From: Wurfbainia villosa
Taxonomy: Eukaryota > Streptophyta > Magnoliopsida > Zingiberales > Zingiberaceae
Assembly (NCBI GenBank): GCA_025175895.1
Contig: CM046000.1
Location: 68,910,720 to 68,974,719 of the forward strand
Length of the DNA: 64,000 nucleotides
Reading direction: 5' to 3'
In this document: piece after piece, positions 46,152 through 57,628 of the stretch
Position numbering within the stretch: the first letter of the stretch is position 1
Layout: every line of letters starts with the position of its first letter
Program-made: the position numbers and the translations under genes
Notes under the pieces: generated by a model
What the model was told of the DNA's origin: nothing
Seen by the model: the letters and a program-made list of their open reading frames with translations, nothing else
Database searches by the model: none

Positions 46152-47686
46152 AGTAATCTACAACATACACAATGCAAAAAATTAATATCATATTCCTTTT
46201 ATCATTTAATTAGGCCTTTAATTAAATGATGCTCCCACTGAATTATAGGAATTTTATAGAATCGAGTTATGGATGTGGTCAAACCACATAACTAGATTCA
46301 TACAAACTAGCTATAATTCTTGCGGGACAAGATCCACATCATACTACGCCTTGAGTTAACTTTGGCTAAATCACCCAAGACTTAGTATGATCAGTAGGTA
46401 ACACATTACCGATTACATCTCTATGCAACTCTTGTTTATCGGATCAAGACCCGCATTTACAAAAGACCTTGAGTTAGCTTTGGCTAAATCGCCCAAGATT
46501 TAGTGTAAATGCGATCTTATCCTATCTTTCCAACTGTTTAAATATGCCTATAGTTCTACTCGATCCAATTGAGTTCACTAGTTTTACTCAATCTAATTGA
46601 GCTTACTCTAACCTAAGCCGTGATAGGCGGGACCAAGATATTTGTTGCTCTGCTTTGGTAGATTCAACAACTACAAATGATCGAGGTAGTGATCGGTATC
46701 AAGGACTTGGTAGGCATTTTTAAGTTGATTCGATTAAGATCTAATCTAATCGTAATGTGTATCATATACGCATTAAGGCCTTTATTATCCTACACTAGCA
46801 TGCATCACATACATACAAGCATCATTCTAGCATGCATCATATACATACAAGCATAACAAATATATATATATATATATATATATAAATTAATTGTGATTAG
46901 GTCATGGCCCTACAACGATCTTCTCAAGCCAATGAGAAGATCGGACGGTCAACCTAGGGTTAGCGGCTTCTCCAAGCACCTCCTTTGACCGCCATGTGTC
47001 GTCAGCACCCTTCTCGTAACTCCGTCTATTAGTGGACCTTCCACCGCTCCATTTTGTACATTACAAACATGAAACTCGAGTTACATTCGAGTCTAAAACT
47101 ATTTACAACTAGAATTTTAAAAGAAGAGGCACGACGCGCAGGTCGCATACCCTATACAACAAGCACAACCACAAAAACGGCACGCGGGCCGTATTATGAA
47201 TTACAACACATTATCATCCAATCATATTGGGGTTCTTGGGCCATGACCATTACAGAATTATACATAATTATAAATTATGTATTTTACAGAAAATTTCTAT
47301 AATTTTTCCTTTTTTTTTTCAATTTTATGAGTCACCTCTCCGTAACAGTTCCGCTAAGCGGTTTCCGGGCGCGATCGCGGGACAAGGCCCATTTCGGGGA
47401 TAGGGGAAGCGCCCCTACTCGCAAAAATAAACTTTGCGAGTGTCCCTGCTTGATCTTACAGCAACTTAAGTCGCTGTCCCAAAAACCTAAAGCAAGAACT
47501 CGCCGTTTCAGAGAGTTTTTCTCGGTGGTTGAAGCCTACAAGTGTCCCAACACTCGTTGCTTCGACTCTTCGAGAAAAATACCCAAAAAATCTATAAAAT
47601 AGGAAATTTACAGAAACTTAAAAATCTATAATTTTTATATCTAATACAAAACCTACAAGTTTAAACCACATACATGCTTCGCACGT
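46152..47686 (-). other. Element G 5' leader (noncoding)
   Basis: About 1.5 kb. It has a twice-repeated motif, CTTGAGTTA(A/G)CTTTGGC then TAAATC(A/G)CCCAAGA, near 46352-46382 and 46467-46498; a doubled CATACATACAAGCAT segment (46806-46853); and a (TA)12 run at 46861-46884. No gene seen. Confidence 0.75.
46861..46884. repeat. (TA)12 microsatellite
   Basis: Uninterrupted TA dinucleotides in G's leader. Confidence 0.95.
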
Positions 47687-47699
47687 GGCTCTGATACCA
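47687..47699 (-). promoter_or_regulatory. Element G primer binding site
   Basis: Minus TGGTATCAGAGCC, adjoining the LTR at 47701. Confidence 0.92.
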
Positions 47700-48738
47700 C
47701 TATTTGATTTTTCGAGTTGCAAAAATCACTTTTTGTGTTATGGAAACTTCGGAAGCCCGGCCACGGATCCGTGCGATGATATATAAAATTAAAACATGTA
47801 TGGGCTTAAGAAAACCTAGATCTACCTTATATCTAGAAGGTGAGAGCATTACCCTTGTAGCGATGCCCTTCGCTTATCCCGCTCGTCCAAACGCTTTGCC
47901 AGAACTCAAGAGTGTCAAGTGTACACTCCTCTACAAGTATCCACACGGACAAATGGTGGAGAAAAACACCTTAGAGTGTGCTAGCACCCTTTAGGTATTT
48001 CGGCCAAGGAAGTATTGGGAGAGCAAGAAGGAGAGCTAGGAAGAAGATGATGAAGTTACCTACAAAATCAATTCTCTTCATCAAATGAGAGTGGCCGACC
48101 ACTTATTGTTGGGGGGTTACATGCATGCATGTAACTCCAAGAGCCTATGGCTCTTTGTCTCCCTCATGAGGTGGCACCACATGATAAGTCCATGATGATG
48201 TGGAACACCATCATTGGCCGGCCCCCATGCCAAGTCACCATGACATGGCAAATGGTCAAGTCAAAATTGACCATTCATCTTCCCTCTCAAGTCAAGTCAA
48301 ACTTGACCTCTTATCTCCCATGGTTGATCAAATCTAACCATGTGATTCAAGTCAATTTGATTTAATGAATCCCTATTCATTAATTTAAATTGACCCAATG
48401 AATCAAATCTAAATTATACTCATTCAACACTTGAATCAAATTGAGTCTAACTCAATTAGTCTAATTTGGATTACTCTTAATCAAATTTGGTTCATCCCAT
48501 GAACCTAATCCTCATGGTTCATCATATGAACCTAATCTCCATCTAATTTCCCTGTGTGTGTGACACTATAGGTTCTTGTAACGTTGGCAATGCTCCTAAA
48601 CCGATTTAGGAACATAAACAATGAGCGGTATCTAGCAACACATCATTGCTACCCAAGTTACAAGAATGTTGAGCTCCAACATCACCTTTGTGACTACTAA
48701 TTGTGACTCTCACAATATGTGACAATGTCCCTCTATCC

Positions 48739-49853
48739 TATTGGTGCAGTTGGCACCTAAGTCGAATCTGAGTTTTGATTATAGCAAACGATACAAAGTT
48801 AAGCTCATGTCGTTATCTCACGAGCTAAATCGAGTGTGCAAAAAATTGCTATAGCTGGAGCTGAAGGCTAGCGACACTCGGAGGATGCCGCGGTGGTCGG
48901 GCGACACTCGAGTGACTTCGGAGGGAGCCAAAGGAATCGAGTGGAAGGCCGAAAGCAAAAGAAACACAATGAGTATCGAGGTAAGCTCGTGTGTGCGAGC
49001 ATAAGTGAGGTTGTATCCTCTTTACGGGGATGATCTTAAGCGTAGATCCAACCAAAGACATCCTATAGGTGGTCTAGGTCGAGATCGGACGATCGGAGGC
49101 TGTCAAAATAATGTTTTTGTTATGCTAACTTTGCCTTGCAGCTAGCATCAGTCAACTGCCAACTTGGAGGACTCGACTGTCGTCCAACAGTCGACTGTCG
49201 AAGGTTAGCATTCGACTGATGCTACCATCAGTCGACTGATGATGGCCATCAGTCGACTGATGGTCAAGGATCATCCTCGAGAAGTCAAGCCTTATCGCCA
49301 TTTTTCAAGGAGCCATGTGCCAAAACTCTATTGGGTGAAGTTCCTCTCGAAAAGAGGCTCAAAGGCTATAAAAGGAGGGCCAATCCTAGTGTTTCTTCAT
49401 CAATTCTAAGCTTCCAAAAGCCTCCGCCAAGCTGCAACTTTCCGACAATGAAGTGCTTCCTCTCCGACATCTAGGTCTTGATTGCTTTCTTTTTGTAGCG
49501 TCGGTTTAATCTTTTATTTCAGTTCATTACTACAATTTCTCGGAGCTTTTATCTTAACGAGGAGAGGGGGAGTGTCCCTCTACTTCAAGTTTTGTTTTTA
49601 TTTGTATCGATCAACTCCTACCTCTAATGAGGAGGAGTTCTTTAGTGTTTTTGCCCTCCGTACGTGGTCAAGGACCACTAGGGCCTTGGAGTAGTAGCTG
49701 AAGGCTACGAACCAAGTAAAAATATTTGTCTCCTTTATTTATTGCTTATCTTTCCGCTGCAATTACTTATCTACTCGGGTTTTAACGAACGAACAAAAAA
49801 AAAGGGTTTTATCGCTATTCACCCCCTCTCTAGCGATCTGCTTCGATCCAACA
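48739..49853 (+). repeat. Element H 5' LTR
   Basis: Starts TATTGGTGCAG where the 3' LTR has TGTTGGTGCAG, so the invariant TG is mutated; ends CGATCCAACA. 1115 bp against 1113. Confidence 0.92.
49149..49375 (+). promoter_or_regulatory. Palindrome cluster and TATA box in H 5' LTR
   Basis: CAGTCGACTG at 49188-49197, 49229-49238 and 49250-49259, a variant CAGTCAACTG at 49149-49158, and TATAAAAGG at 49367-49375. Palindromes lie about 110-220 bp upstream of TATA. Confidence 0.85.
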
Positions 49854-49855
49854 AT

Positions 49856-49868
49856 TGGTATCAGAGCC
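49856..49868 (+). promoter_or_regulatory. Element H primer binding site
   Basis: TGGTATCAGAGCC, two bases after the LTR. Confidence 0.94.
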
Positions 49869-50339
49869 GGGGGCACTTAGATTTGGTGAAACCACCAATC
49901 TAGCATTTTTTTACAGATTTGTTTTTCGTTCATTTAAATTTTTCTCCCGCACTACTAATCCAAGACGAAGTCTTGGTACTCTTCGTTTGGTTTTGTTTTG
50001 CAAGTATTCGCTTTTGGAGTAGCTGATGGTAAAACGGGCATAACTTTTCGTACAAGTTGACCCACGAAACGATATACCTACCAAAACGAAGCTCTCGGAG
50101 AGATCTACACTTCTTATGAGGGTAAACCCTCATAACAAGCTGTATTCATCCCGAAAAACCATCATTTAGTACCATTTCTGGGACATCGAAGGTTGTAAGT
50201 GCTCATCTATTATTTTAGTTGGTTATTTCTCGTTTATTCCTTTTGTTTCTTTTCATTTCCTACATTACTAATCCAAGGCGAAGTCTTGGAACCTTTTTTG
50301 TGTTTTTTTGGTATTTTTTGTGCAAGGTTTCCCTTCCAA
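49869..50339 (+). other. Element H leader
   Basis: Noncoding, 471 bp. A segment TACTAATCCAAG(A/G)CGAAGTCTTGG appears twice (about 49954-49977 and 50267-50290). Its inner CCAAG...CTTGG can form a short hairpin. Confidence 0.7.
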
Positions 50340-51881
50340 ATGACCCATCTCGAGGGTTTTAGCACCGTCCGACCTCCGTTTTACAACGGAGATGATTTCC
50401 ATTACTGGAAAGGTTGGATGGAATGCTTTCTCAAAACCCAAATCGAGATGTGGATCATAATCCAAACGGGTTTCACACTTCCGACTAACGAAGTGGGTGA
50501 ATCCTTGGGTTATGACCAATGGACCATTGCGACAAAATGACAAGTCGAAGCCGACGCCAAGGCAACTCAAATTCTCCAATGCGGCTTGTCCAAGGAGGAG
50601 CTAAATCGTGTCGGCCCCTTCATAAGCACAAAGGACCTTTGGACAAAGCTAGTAGAGCTACACGAAGGGACCGATGAAGCCAAGGTATGTAAGCGTGATC
50701 TTTTATTTAATAAACTATATAATCTAAAAATGCAGGAACACGAGTCTGCGATGCAACTTCATGCCCGCGTCCAAGACATAGTCAACAATCTACACGCGAT
50801 CAGGCAAAAGGTTGAAAATTGCGACCTTATAAGATATGTCCTAAACTCCTTTCCGATGACTACCTTGTGGGCATCCATGGTCGATGCCTACAAGGCCTCC
50901 AAGGATCTTTCAAAATTTAGATTAGATGAACTATTTTGTGATTTTGAACTTCATGAGCAGTCTAACTCGAAACCCGAGAAGGGTATAGCACTTTTTGCAG
51001 GTTCAAGAAATAAAACCGTAAGCAAGCCACCCATGAAGGAAGAAGAGGATGAGTCCGATTCGGAGGTCGACTCGGAAATGGAGGCCGAACTAGTCAACCT
51101 AGTTCGGAGAATAGTCAAGGGCCGAAAACGAACCGTGACTTGACCCAACGAAGGTAAGCCTAAAAGTTCAAATATTAGATGTTATGAATGCAACAGGTTT
51201 GGACATATCAAGTCTGAATGCCCAAAACTCAAGAGCAAAGCACCAAAACACAAAAAGTCACTCAACGCTACTTGGGAAGAAGCATTCGAGGAAGAAGATA
51301 ATGATCGTGTTCTCATGGCTAAACCGGTGGTATCGGAGATGGAGTCGGAACCGGAACCTAAATCGGAAACTGAAGATGAGTCAGACTGCAAAGCACTATT
51401 CAAGATAAGCCACGGATACACATCCGGTTCAAAAGATACACTCAAGGTAAGTCGGTCTCTCATTAGTACACTTTATAGTGCAATTAAGTTTTTAACTAGA
51501 AAGTTAGCCAAGTCCGAGTCCAAGGTCGAGACCCTGGTTGAGGAAGTTAAACTCCTCAAACACGATGTCTCCCTAACCTCTTCGACTAGTCGAGTTCAAG
51601 AGGAGAACTCAACTCGGGTTGAAAAACTCGAAGTTGAGAACTCACTCTTGAAGAGTCAAGTCGAAGATCTTAGGAATACGTTGGAAAGGTTTACTTTGGG
51701 ATCCAAAGGACTTGACCTCCTACTTGGATCGCAAAGGGCCGTGTACAACAAGGTCGGGCTAGGGTTTAGCTCAAATACGACCAACAAGTCATATATGTCG
51801 ATTGTAAGTCGACATAAAAAACGTGTCCAAGCATGGGTCCCTAAGACCACCTTAATTTCAAACTTAGGATCGAACCAGTAA
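50340..51881 (+). pseudogene. Element H gag (two premature stops)
   Basis: One frame of 513 codons from ATG 50340. MTHLEGFSTVRPPFYNGDD and YWKGWMECF open it, then the UBN2-like region, CCHC knuckle CYECNRFGHIKSEC (51180-51221), acidic/Ser tracts and the C-terminal block LGSQRAVYNKVGLGF shared with A/B. TGA stops at 50538-50540 (where Arg CGA is likely) and 51141-51143 interrupt it. The frame is otherwise open to TAA at 51879-51881. Would encode the particle protein of H. Confidence 0.87.
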
Positions 51882-52552
51882 TGGGTTCCCAAGGACCAAA
51901 TCCACTATGTGGAGAGACCGAATCGATTCAACGGTCCAGGGGGAGCTTGTACGAAACTTGTTTGTGTTTTAACCTAGAAATTGCATGCTTAGGTTCTTAT
52001 TTAGTTTGATTTTCCTTTTTAGAATGGTTAGATAGGACTATAACTCGTCAATACTTGATAACATAGTACCAAGATGTGGCGAGATGATAGTACGCTAGGA
52101 AAGCGGAGTCTTGTGTATTCGGGCTAGATAAGGCGTATCTAATTCAGTGAACTTGACCGAGCAGAACTAGTTGAAGCTACCTCGCCGTATCCTAGACAAG
52201 TTACACCAGGAAGTGGTCTTAGGTAAGTCAAGTCTCTATTTTCTTGAAAATGGCTTTGTCTAAGGAAGTGGTCGTTGTTCCAATCAAAGAAGGCCTCTGT
52301 GCCTCGCCACGACCTGGAAGCCATGATCTTGAAAAGGTGACTTGATAAGCCTAAGGTCAAATCTGAATCTAACGCAAGGTTGACAAGTGTTTAAGTCATT
52401 AAATTTAAATCAAGTACAATTGGAAATCATCTCACAAGAACATATAGGGTTAACGTGTTAGATCATGTAGACATGGGTGAGATGATTTAGGTTAATAATT
52501 TTCAACCAATCTTTAATAAATCCAATATCAGATCCAACTACCTTGCGTGTAG
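51882..52552 (+). other. Element H gag-pol linker
   Basis: The text just after the gag stop still looks coding (WVPKDQIHYVERP), then becomes noncoding. Contains stem-loop CATCTCAC (52428-52435) ... GTGAGATG (52477-52484). No protein recognised in the rest. Confidence 0.7.
52428..52484 (+). other. Stem-loop CATCTCAC...GTGAGATG, copy before pol
   Basis: 41-nt spacer holding CATATAGGGTTAA and ACATGG. Same framework as B's copy. Confidence 0.8.
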
Positions 52553-55500
52553 GATCAATGGATGTTGGACAGTGGTTGCTCCCGACACATGACCGGGGAT
52601 CAACTCAAGTTTTCGAAGCTTCGATTCAAACGACAAGGATCGGTAGCCTTCGGAAATAACGGCAAGCTCAAAATCATCGGATCAGGTGATATTGAGCTTA
52701 ACTCAAATTTTGTTATTCAAAATGTTTTATTAGTAGAAAATTTTCAATATAATTTACTTAGTGTAAGCCAATTGTGTGATAATAACTATAAGGTCATATT
52801 TCTAGAAAATGAATGCGTAATTAATACAAATGAAACTTCTAAAACAATTCTTAAGGGAACTAGAAATAACAATATTTACACTATTAACTTAACTAACTCC
52901 TCAACTAAGTGTCTTATGACACGGCAAGAGGAATCATGGTTGTGGCACCAACGACTCGGTCACTCACACCCAAGACTCATCCACAAGATGAGTCAGAGTG
53001 ACTTAGTCAAGGTCTGCCTAAGCTCAATAACTTGGATAATAAAATTTGTAATGCTTGTCAACAAGGTAAACAATCTAGGACACAACATCAACTAACTAAT
53101 CAAGAATGAACCAAAAGTGTGCTTGAGCTCCTACACATGGATCTATTTGATTCACACGGAGCTAAGTCACTTAATGGAAATAAATTCTGCTTGGTCATAA
53201 TTGATGACTATTCTAGATTTACTTGGGTTAGGTTCATCAAACACAAAAGTGATACCCTAGATCAATTAATCAACCTATTTAAATTAATAGAAAATCAATA
53301 AAGCATTAAAATCAAAAGACTTAGGACTGATCATGGTGGTGAATTCAAGAACCATAGGTTTACAGAATTCTATAACCTAAATGGATACCACCATGAGTTC
53401 TCTTGCCCTAGAACTCCACAACAAAATGGCCTAGTAGAATGCAAAAATAGAACCCTACAAGAAGCCGCTAGGACAATGTTAAACGAGTATAACCTACCCG
53501 ATAGGTTTTGGGCGGAAGCCGTGAGTACGACATGCTATGTCCAAAATAGGATCCTTATGGTAAAGAGGCACCTTAAGACCTCATACGAGATTTATCACGA
53601 TAAAATACCTAACATCAAGTACTTTAGGGTATTTGGGTGTAAGGTACATATCCTAGACACTAAGGATTACCTAGGGAAATTTACATCCAAAACCACGACC
53701 GGAATCTTTCTAGGATACTCGACTACAAGTAGAGCTTATTGAGTATATAACCATGACACCCTTAGAGTCGAAGAGACTATTAATGTAGTATTTGATGAAG
53801 GACACGAACCTACAAAACCCCCAGCAACCCCAATTAGCGAGCTGATTCATACTAGACCTAACTCTGATCCAGAGATCAGGTCTAGTGTTAATCCTAATCT
53901 AAGTCAACCAAGTCACTCTAATGACCAAGTGATAGTTGACTCTAACCAAACTAGAACTCAAACGAGTCATCCTATCGATCAAGTTGAAGACTCAAACCCT
54001 AATCCAACTAGGACTCAAACGAATCATCCTATCGACCAAGTGATAGGTGATCCAAGTATAGGAGTTCGAACTAGAGCCTCATACAGAAACCTTAGTCAAA
54101 TCTCCTTAATTTCCAAAATTGAACCCAAGACTATTGACCAAGCTCTTCTTGATCCCGATTGGATTATTGCAATGCAAGAAGAGTTGGCTCAATTCACTAG
54201 GAACGAAGTATGGGAATTAGTACCACCACCTAAAGATAAAACAATCATTGGAACAAGGTGGGTGTTTAGAAATAAACTTGATGATAAAGGCGAAGTGGTT
54301 AGAAATAAAGCTAGACAAGTTGCTAAAGGATTTAGTCAAGTCGAAGGTTTAGATTACGACGAGACCTATGCCCCAGTAGCTAGATTAGAGTCCATTCGAA
54401 TGCTATTAGCGTATGCAGCACATCGAGGATTTAAGTTGTTTCAAATGGATGTGAAATCTGCATTCTTAAATGGATACATTAAAGAAGAAGTTTATGTTAG
54501 TCAACTCCCCGGTTTCAAAAGTTTAGACAAACCCGACCATGTTCTTAGGTTAAAGAAAGCTCTCTATGGACTTAAACAAGCTCCTCGAGCTTGGTACGAG
54601 AGACTTTCGATTTATCTTAAGTCCAAAGGTTTTAACCAAGGTGTAGTTGACTCAACTCTTTTCATAAAAACCTTAGGTAAAGACATATTCATAGCCTAAA
54701 TCTACGTAGATGATATTATTTTCGGAACCACCAACTCAATCCTACTAAACGAGTTCATTTCACTTATGGAAAGTGAATTTGAAATGAATTTAGTAGGCGA
54801 GTTAAGCTTCTTTTTAGGTCTACAAATTAAACAAACTAAAGATGGAATATACCTACATCAACGCAAATATACTAGGGAATTAATCAAACGCTTTGGAATG
54901 CAAGACGCTAAAATTATTAATACCCCAATGGCAACTAATGTGAATATAGAAGAAGATTTAATCGGAAACTCAATTGATTTAAAATACTATAGGAGAATAA
55001 TAAGGAGTCTCCTTTACTTAATTGCAAGCCGACCTGATATCCTATTTGCAGTAAGTATGTGCGCAAGGTTCCAGACCTATGCCAAGGAGTCTCACCTAAC
55101 TCTAGTCAAGCGTATCCTTAGATATCTAAAGGGTACACTTAATGTCGGTATTTGGTACCCTAGATCTACCGAGTTCGAACTAATCGACTACTCCAATTCG
55201 GACTATGCCGGTAGTAAGCTCGATAGAAAAAGTACGAGTGGTTGTTGTCAACTTCTCGGCTCGAGTCTAGTGAGTTGGTGCAGTAGGAAGCAACACTGTG
55301 TTGCCTTATCTACCACCGAAGTCGAATACATCGTGATGGGTGAGTGTGTCACTCAACTTCTTTGGATGAAGCACACTCTCCGCGACTTTAAGTTAGACTT
55401 TACAAATACTAAACTTCACGTCGATAACATTAGTTCAATTAATCTTACTAAGAATCCAATATGTTATTCTAGGACCAAACATATAGAGGTCAAACACCAT

Positions 55501-55647
55501 TTCATTCGAGAACATGTGGCCAACGGAGCCATACAACTCGAATACGTCGAATCGAAGTCTAACTTGACAGACCTATTTACTAAACCCCTACCCGAAGCCG
55601 AATTTACTCTATTAAGACGAAAATTGGGCATGTGCATAGTAGAATAG
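52553..55647 (+). pseudogene. Element H pol: protease, integrase, RT, RNase H
   Basis: Protease motif DSG at 52568-52576 (MLDSGCSRHMTG), pre-integrase WHQRLGH; frameshift near 53010. Integrase: HMDLFD, RTDHGGEF, and Glu in VECKNRT (Arg of the usual VERKNRT is Cys). RT from about 54130, YVDD codons 54703-54714, RNase H with DYAGSKLDRKSTSG and a DN-SSINL region, end at 55647. In-frame stops after the shift: TGA near 53107, TAA 53299-53301, TGA 53740-53742, TAA 54697-54699. Several sit where Arg (CGA) or Gln (CAA) is expected. Order and YVDDIIFG fit Sirevirus copia elements. Close to full length but not translatable as one protein. Confidence 0.88.
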
Positions 55648-56063
55648 GATTTTGCAAATTATATTACTACTATTTCATACTTTTCATTTTTCATGGAACT
55701 AGTATAGGACATACCTTAGATATCATGCACCTATAGATTTAAGGAGCCAATACATCTCACAACACATAGGACTAATGTGTTTGTGTACTTAGCCACGTAG
55801 ATGGGCGTGAGATGTTAGGACCTTACTCCTGGTTCCAGATGTAGAGCTAGTGCATCGCCATGAACCACGGAGTATAATCATACAAACTAACTGACTCTAA
55901 CCAGGACTGGTTGATCTTTCATATCAATCAAGCAAAATATGAGTCGAACATTTTATAGATGAGCTTATTTTAAGTATATTATTTTCAAAATAATATGGAA
56001 CATGCTTGGACTTTAAATTTAATACTTATTTTCCACACACCCTTTCACTTTTCGATATATGGC
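55648..56063 (+). other. Element H post-pol noncoding region
   Basis: No gene, and no env-like frame. Holds the second CATCTCAC...GTGAGATG stem-loop (55753-55814). Confidence 0.75.
55753..55814 (+). other. Stem-loop CATCTCAC...GTGAGATG, copy after pol
   Basis: Arms 55753-55760 and 55807-55814, 46-nt spacer with ACATAGGACTAA and CTTAGCC; followed by TTAGG as in B. Confidence 0.8.
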
Positions 56064-56515
56064 AAAAGGGGGAGAAAAAGACCAAAGTTAAGGGATCAAA
56101 AATTTGCATGGCCAAAAGTTAAGTAAATGTTTACTTAACATTAAGGGGGAGGACTAAGGTCTTCTTTCAAGACTCACCCTCGGTCAAGGGGGAGGTTTCC
56201 TCAAGGGGGAGTAATTTTACTAAGGCCAACTTTAAGTACTGTTAATTACTTAAACTCTTCCTAAATAGAAATCCTCAAGGGGGAGGACTAAGGTCTTCTT
56301 TCAAGACTCACCCTCGGTCAAGGGGGAGGTTTCCTCAAGGGGGAGTACTTGAAGAAAATTCTTACTACTCCAACTTAATCTTTATTTTTGTTTTTCATGC
56401 ACATTATTATTCTTCATGCATGCTATTTTTATTCATACATGCTATTTTTATTCTTCATGCATGCTATGTTCTTAACTTTGTATGTGGGTTTGCTATAAAT
56501 CAAAAAGGGGGAGAT
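56064..56515 (+). promoter_or_regulatory. Polypurine tract array of element H
   Basis: GGGGGAG tracts at about 56064-56080, 56142-56152, 56186-56194, 56203-56211, 56277-56285, 56320-56328, 56337-56345 and 56502-56515 (AAAAAGGGGGAGAT, touching the LTR). Eight in about 450 bp. Confidence 0.88.
56143..56347 (+). repeat. 71-bp direct duplication carrying polypurine tracts
   Basis: 56143-56213 and 56277-56347 are nearly identical (AAGGGGGAGGACTAAGG to GGGGGAGTA), separated by 63 bp. The duplication raised the tract number by three. Confidence 0.9.
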
Positions 56516-57628
56516 TGTTGGTGCAGTAGGCACCTAAGTCGAATCTGAGTTTTGATTATAGAAAACGATACAAAGTTAAGCTCATGTCGTTATCTCATGA
56601 GCTGAATCGAGTGTGCAGAAAATTGCTATAGCTGGAGCTGAAGGCTAGCGACACCCGGAGGATGACGCGGTGGTTGGGCGACACTCGAGTGACTTCGGAG
56701 GGAGCCGAAGGAATCAAGTGGAAGGCCGGAAGCAAAAGCAACACAGTGATGATCGAGGTAAGCTCGTGTGTGCGAGCATAAGTGAGGTCATATCCTCTTT
56801 ACAGGGATGTTCTTAAGCATAGATCCGACCAAAGACATCCTATAGGTGGTCTAGGTCGAGATCGGACGGTCGAAGGCAGTCAAAATAATGTTTTTGTTAA
56901 GCTAACTTTGCCTTTCAGCTAGCATCAGTTGACTGCCAGCTTGGAGGACTCGACTGCCGTCCAATAGTCGACTGCCGAAGGTTAGCATTCGACTGATGCT
57001 ACCATCAGTCGACTGATGATGGCCATCAGTTGACTGATGGTCAAGGATCAGCCTCGAGAAGTCAAGCCTTATCACAATTTTTCAATAAGCCATGTGCCAA
57101 AACTCTATTGGGTGAAGTTCCTCTCGAAAAGAGGCTCAAAGGCTATAAAAGGAGGACCAATCCTAGGGTTTCTTCATCAATTCTAAGCTTCCAAAAGCCT
57201 CCGCTAAGCTGCAACTATCCGACAACGATGTGCTTCCTCTCCGATGTCTAGGTCTTGATTGCTTTCTTTTTGTAACATCGGTTTAATCTTTTATTTCAGT
57301 TCATTACTGCAATTTCTCGGAGCTTTTATCATAATGAGGAGTGGGGGATTGTCCCTCTACCTCAAGCTTTGTTTTTATTTGTATCGATCAACTCCTACCT
57401 CTAACGAGGAGTTCTTTAGTGTTTTTGCCCTCCGTACGTGGTCAAGGACCACTAGGGCCTTGGAGTAGTAGCCAAAGGCTACGAACCAAGTAAAAATATT
57501 TGTCTCCTTTATTTATTGCTTATCTTTCTACTGCAATTACTTACCTACTCGGGTTTTAACGAACGAACAAAAAAAAAGGGTTTTATCGCTATTCACCCCC
57601 CCCTCTAGCGATCCGCTTCGATCCAACA
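56516..57628 (+). repeat. Element H 3' LTR
   Basis: TGTTGGTGCAGTAGG to CGATCCAACA. TATAAAAGG at 57144-57152. Palindrome sites: CAGTTGACTG 56926-56935, TAGTCGACTG 56965-56974, CAGTCGACTG 57006-57015, CAGTTGACTG 57027-57036; three of the four differ from the perfect motif by one C-to-T change. Confidence 0.92.

Larger units (their letters stand above)
48739..57628 (+). mobile_element. Element H, Sirevirus-like Ty1/copia retrotransposon, full structure
   Basis: 8890 bp flanked by TATCC (48734-48738, 57629-57633); empty site at 41398-41402. LTRs 48739-49853 and 56516-57628, primer site 49856-49868, gag 50340-51881, 671-bp linker, pol 52553-55647, 868-bp tail with eight polypurine tracts. The Sirevirus assignment rests on PPFYNGDDFHYWK in gag, DSGCSRHMTG protease, YVDDIIFG in RT, U3 palindromes and multiple polypurine tracts. 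No env-like gene found. Candidate type of autonomous partner for A and B, though this copy is broken. Confidence 0.93.

Noticed and set aside
55648..56515. Possible env-like gene in the Sirevirus-like element H
   Set aside because: No open frame of useful length and no signal or membrane segment; only stem-loop and polypurine tracts.
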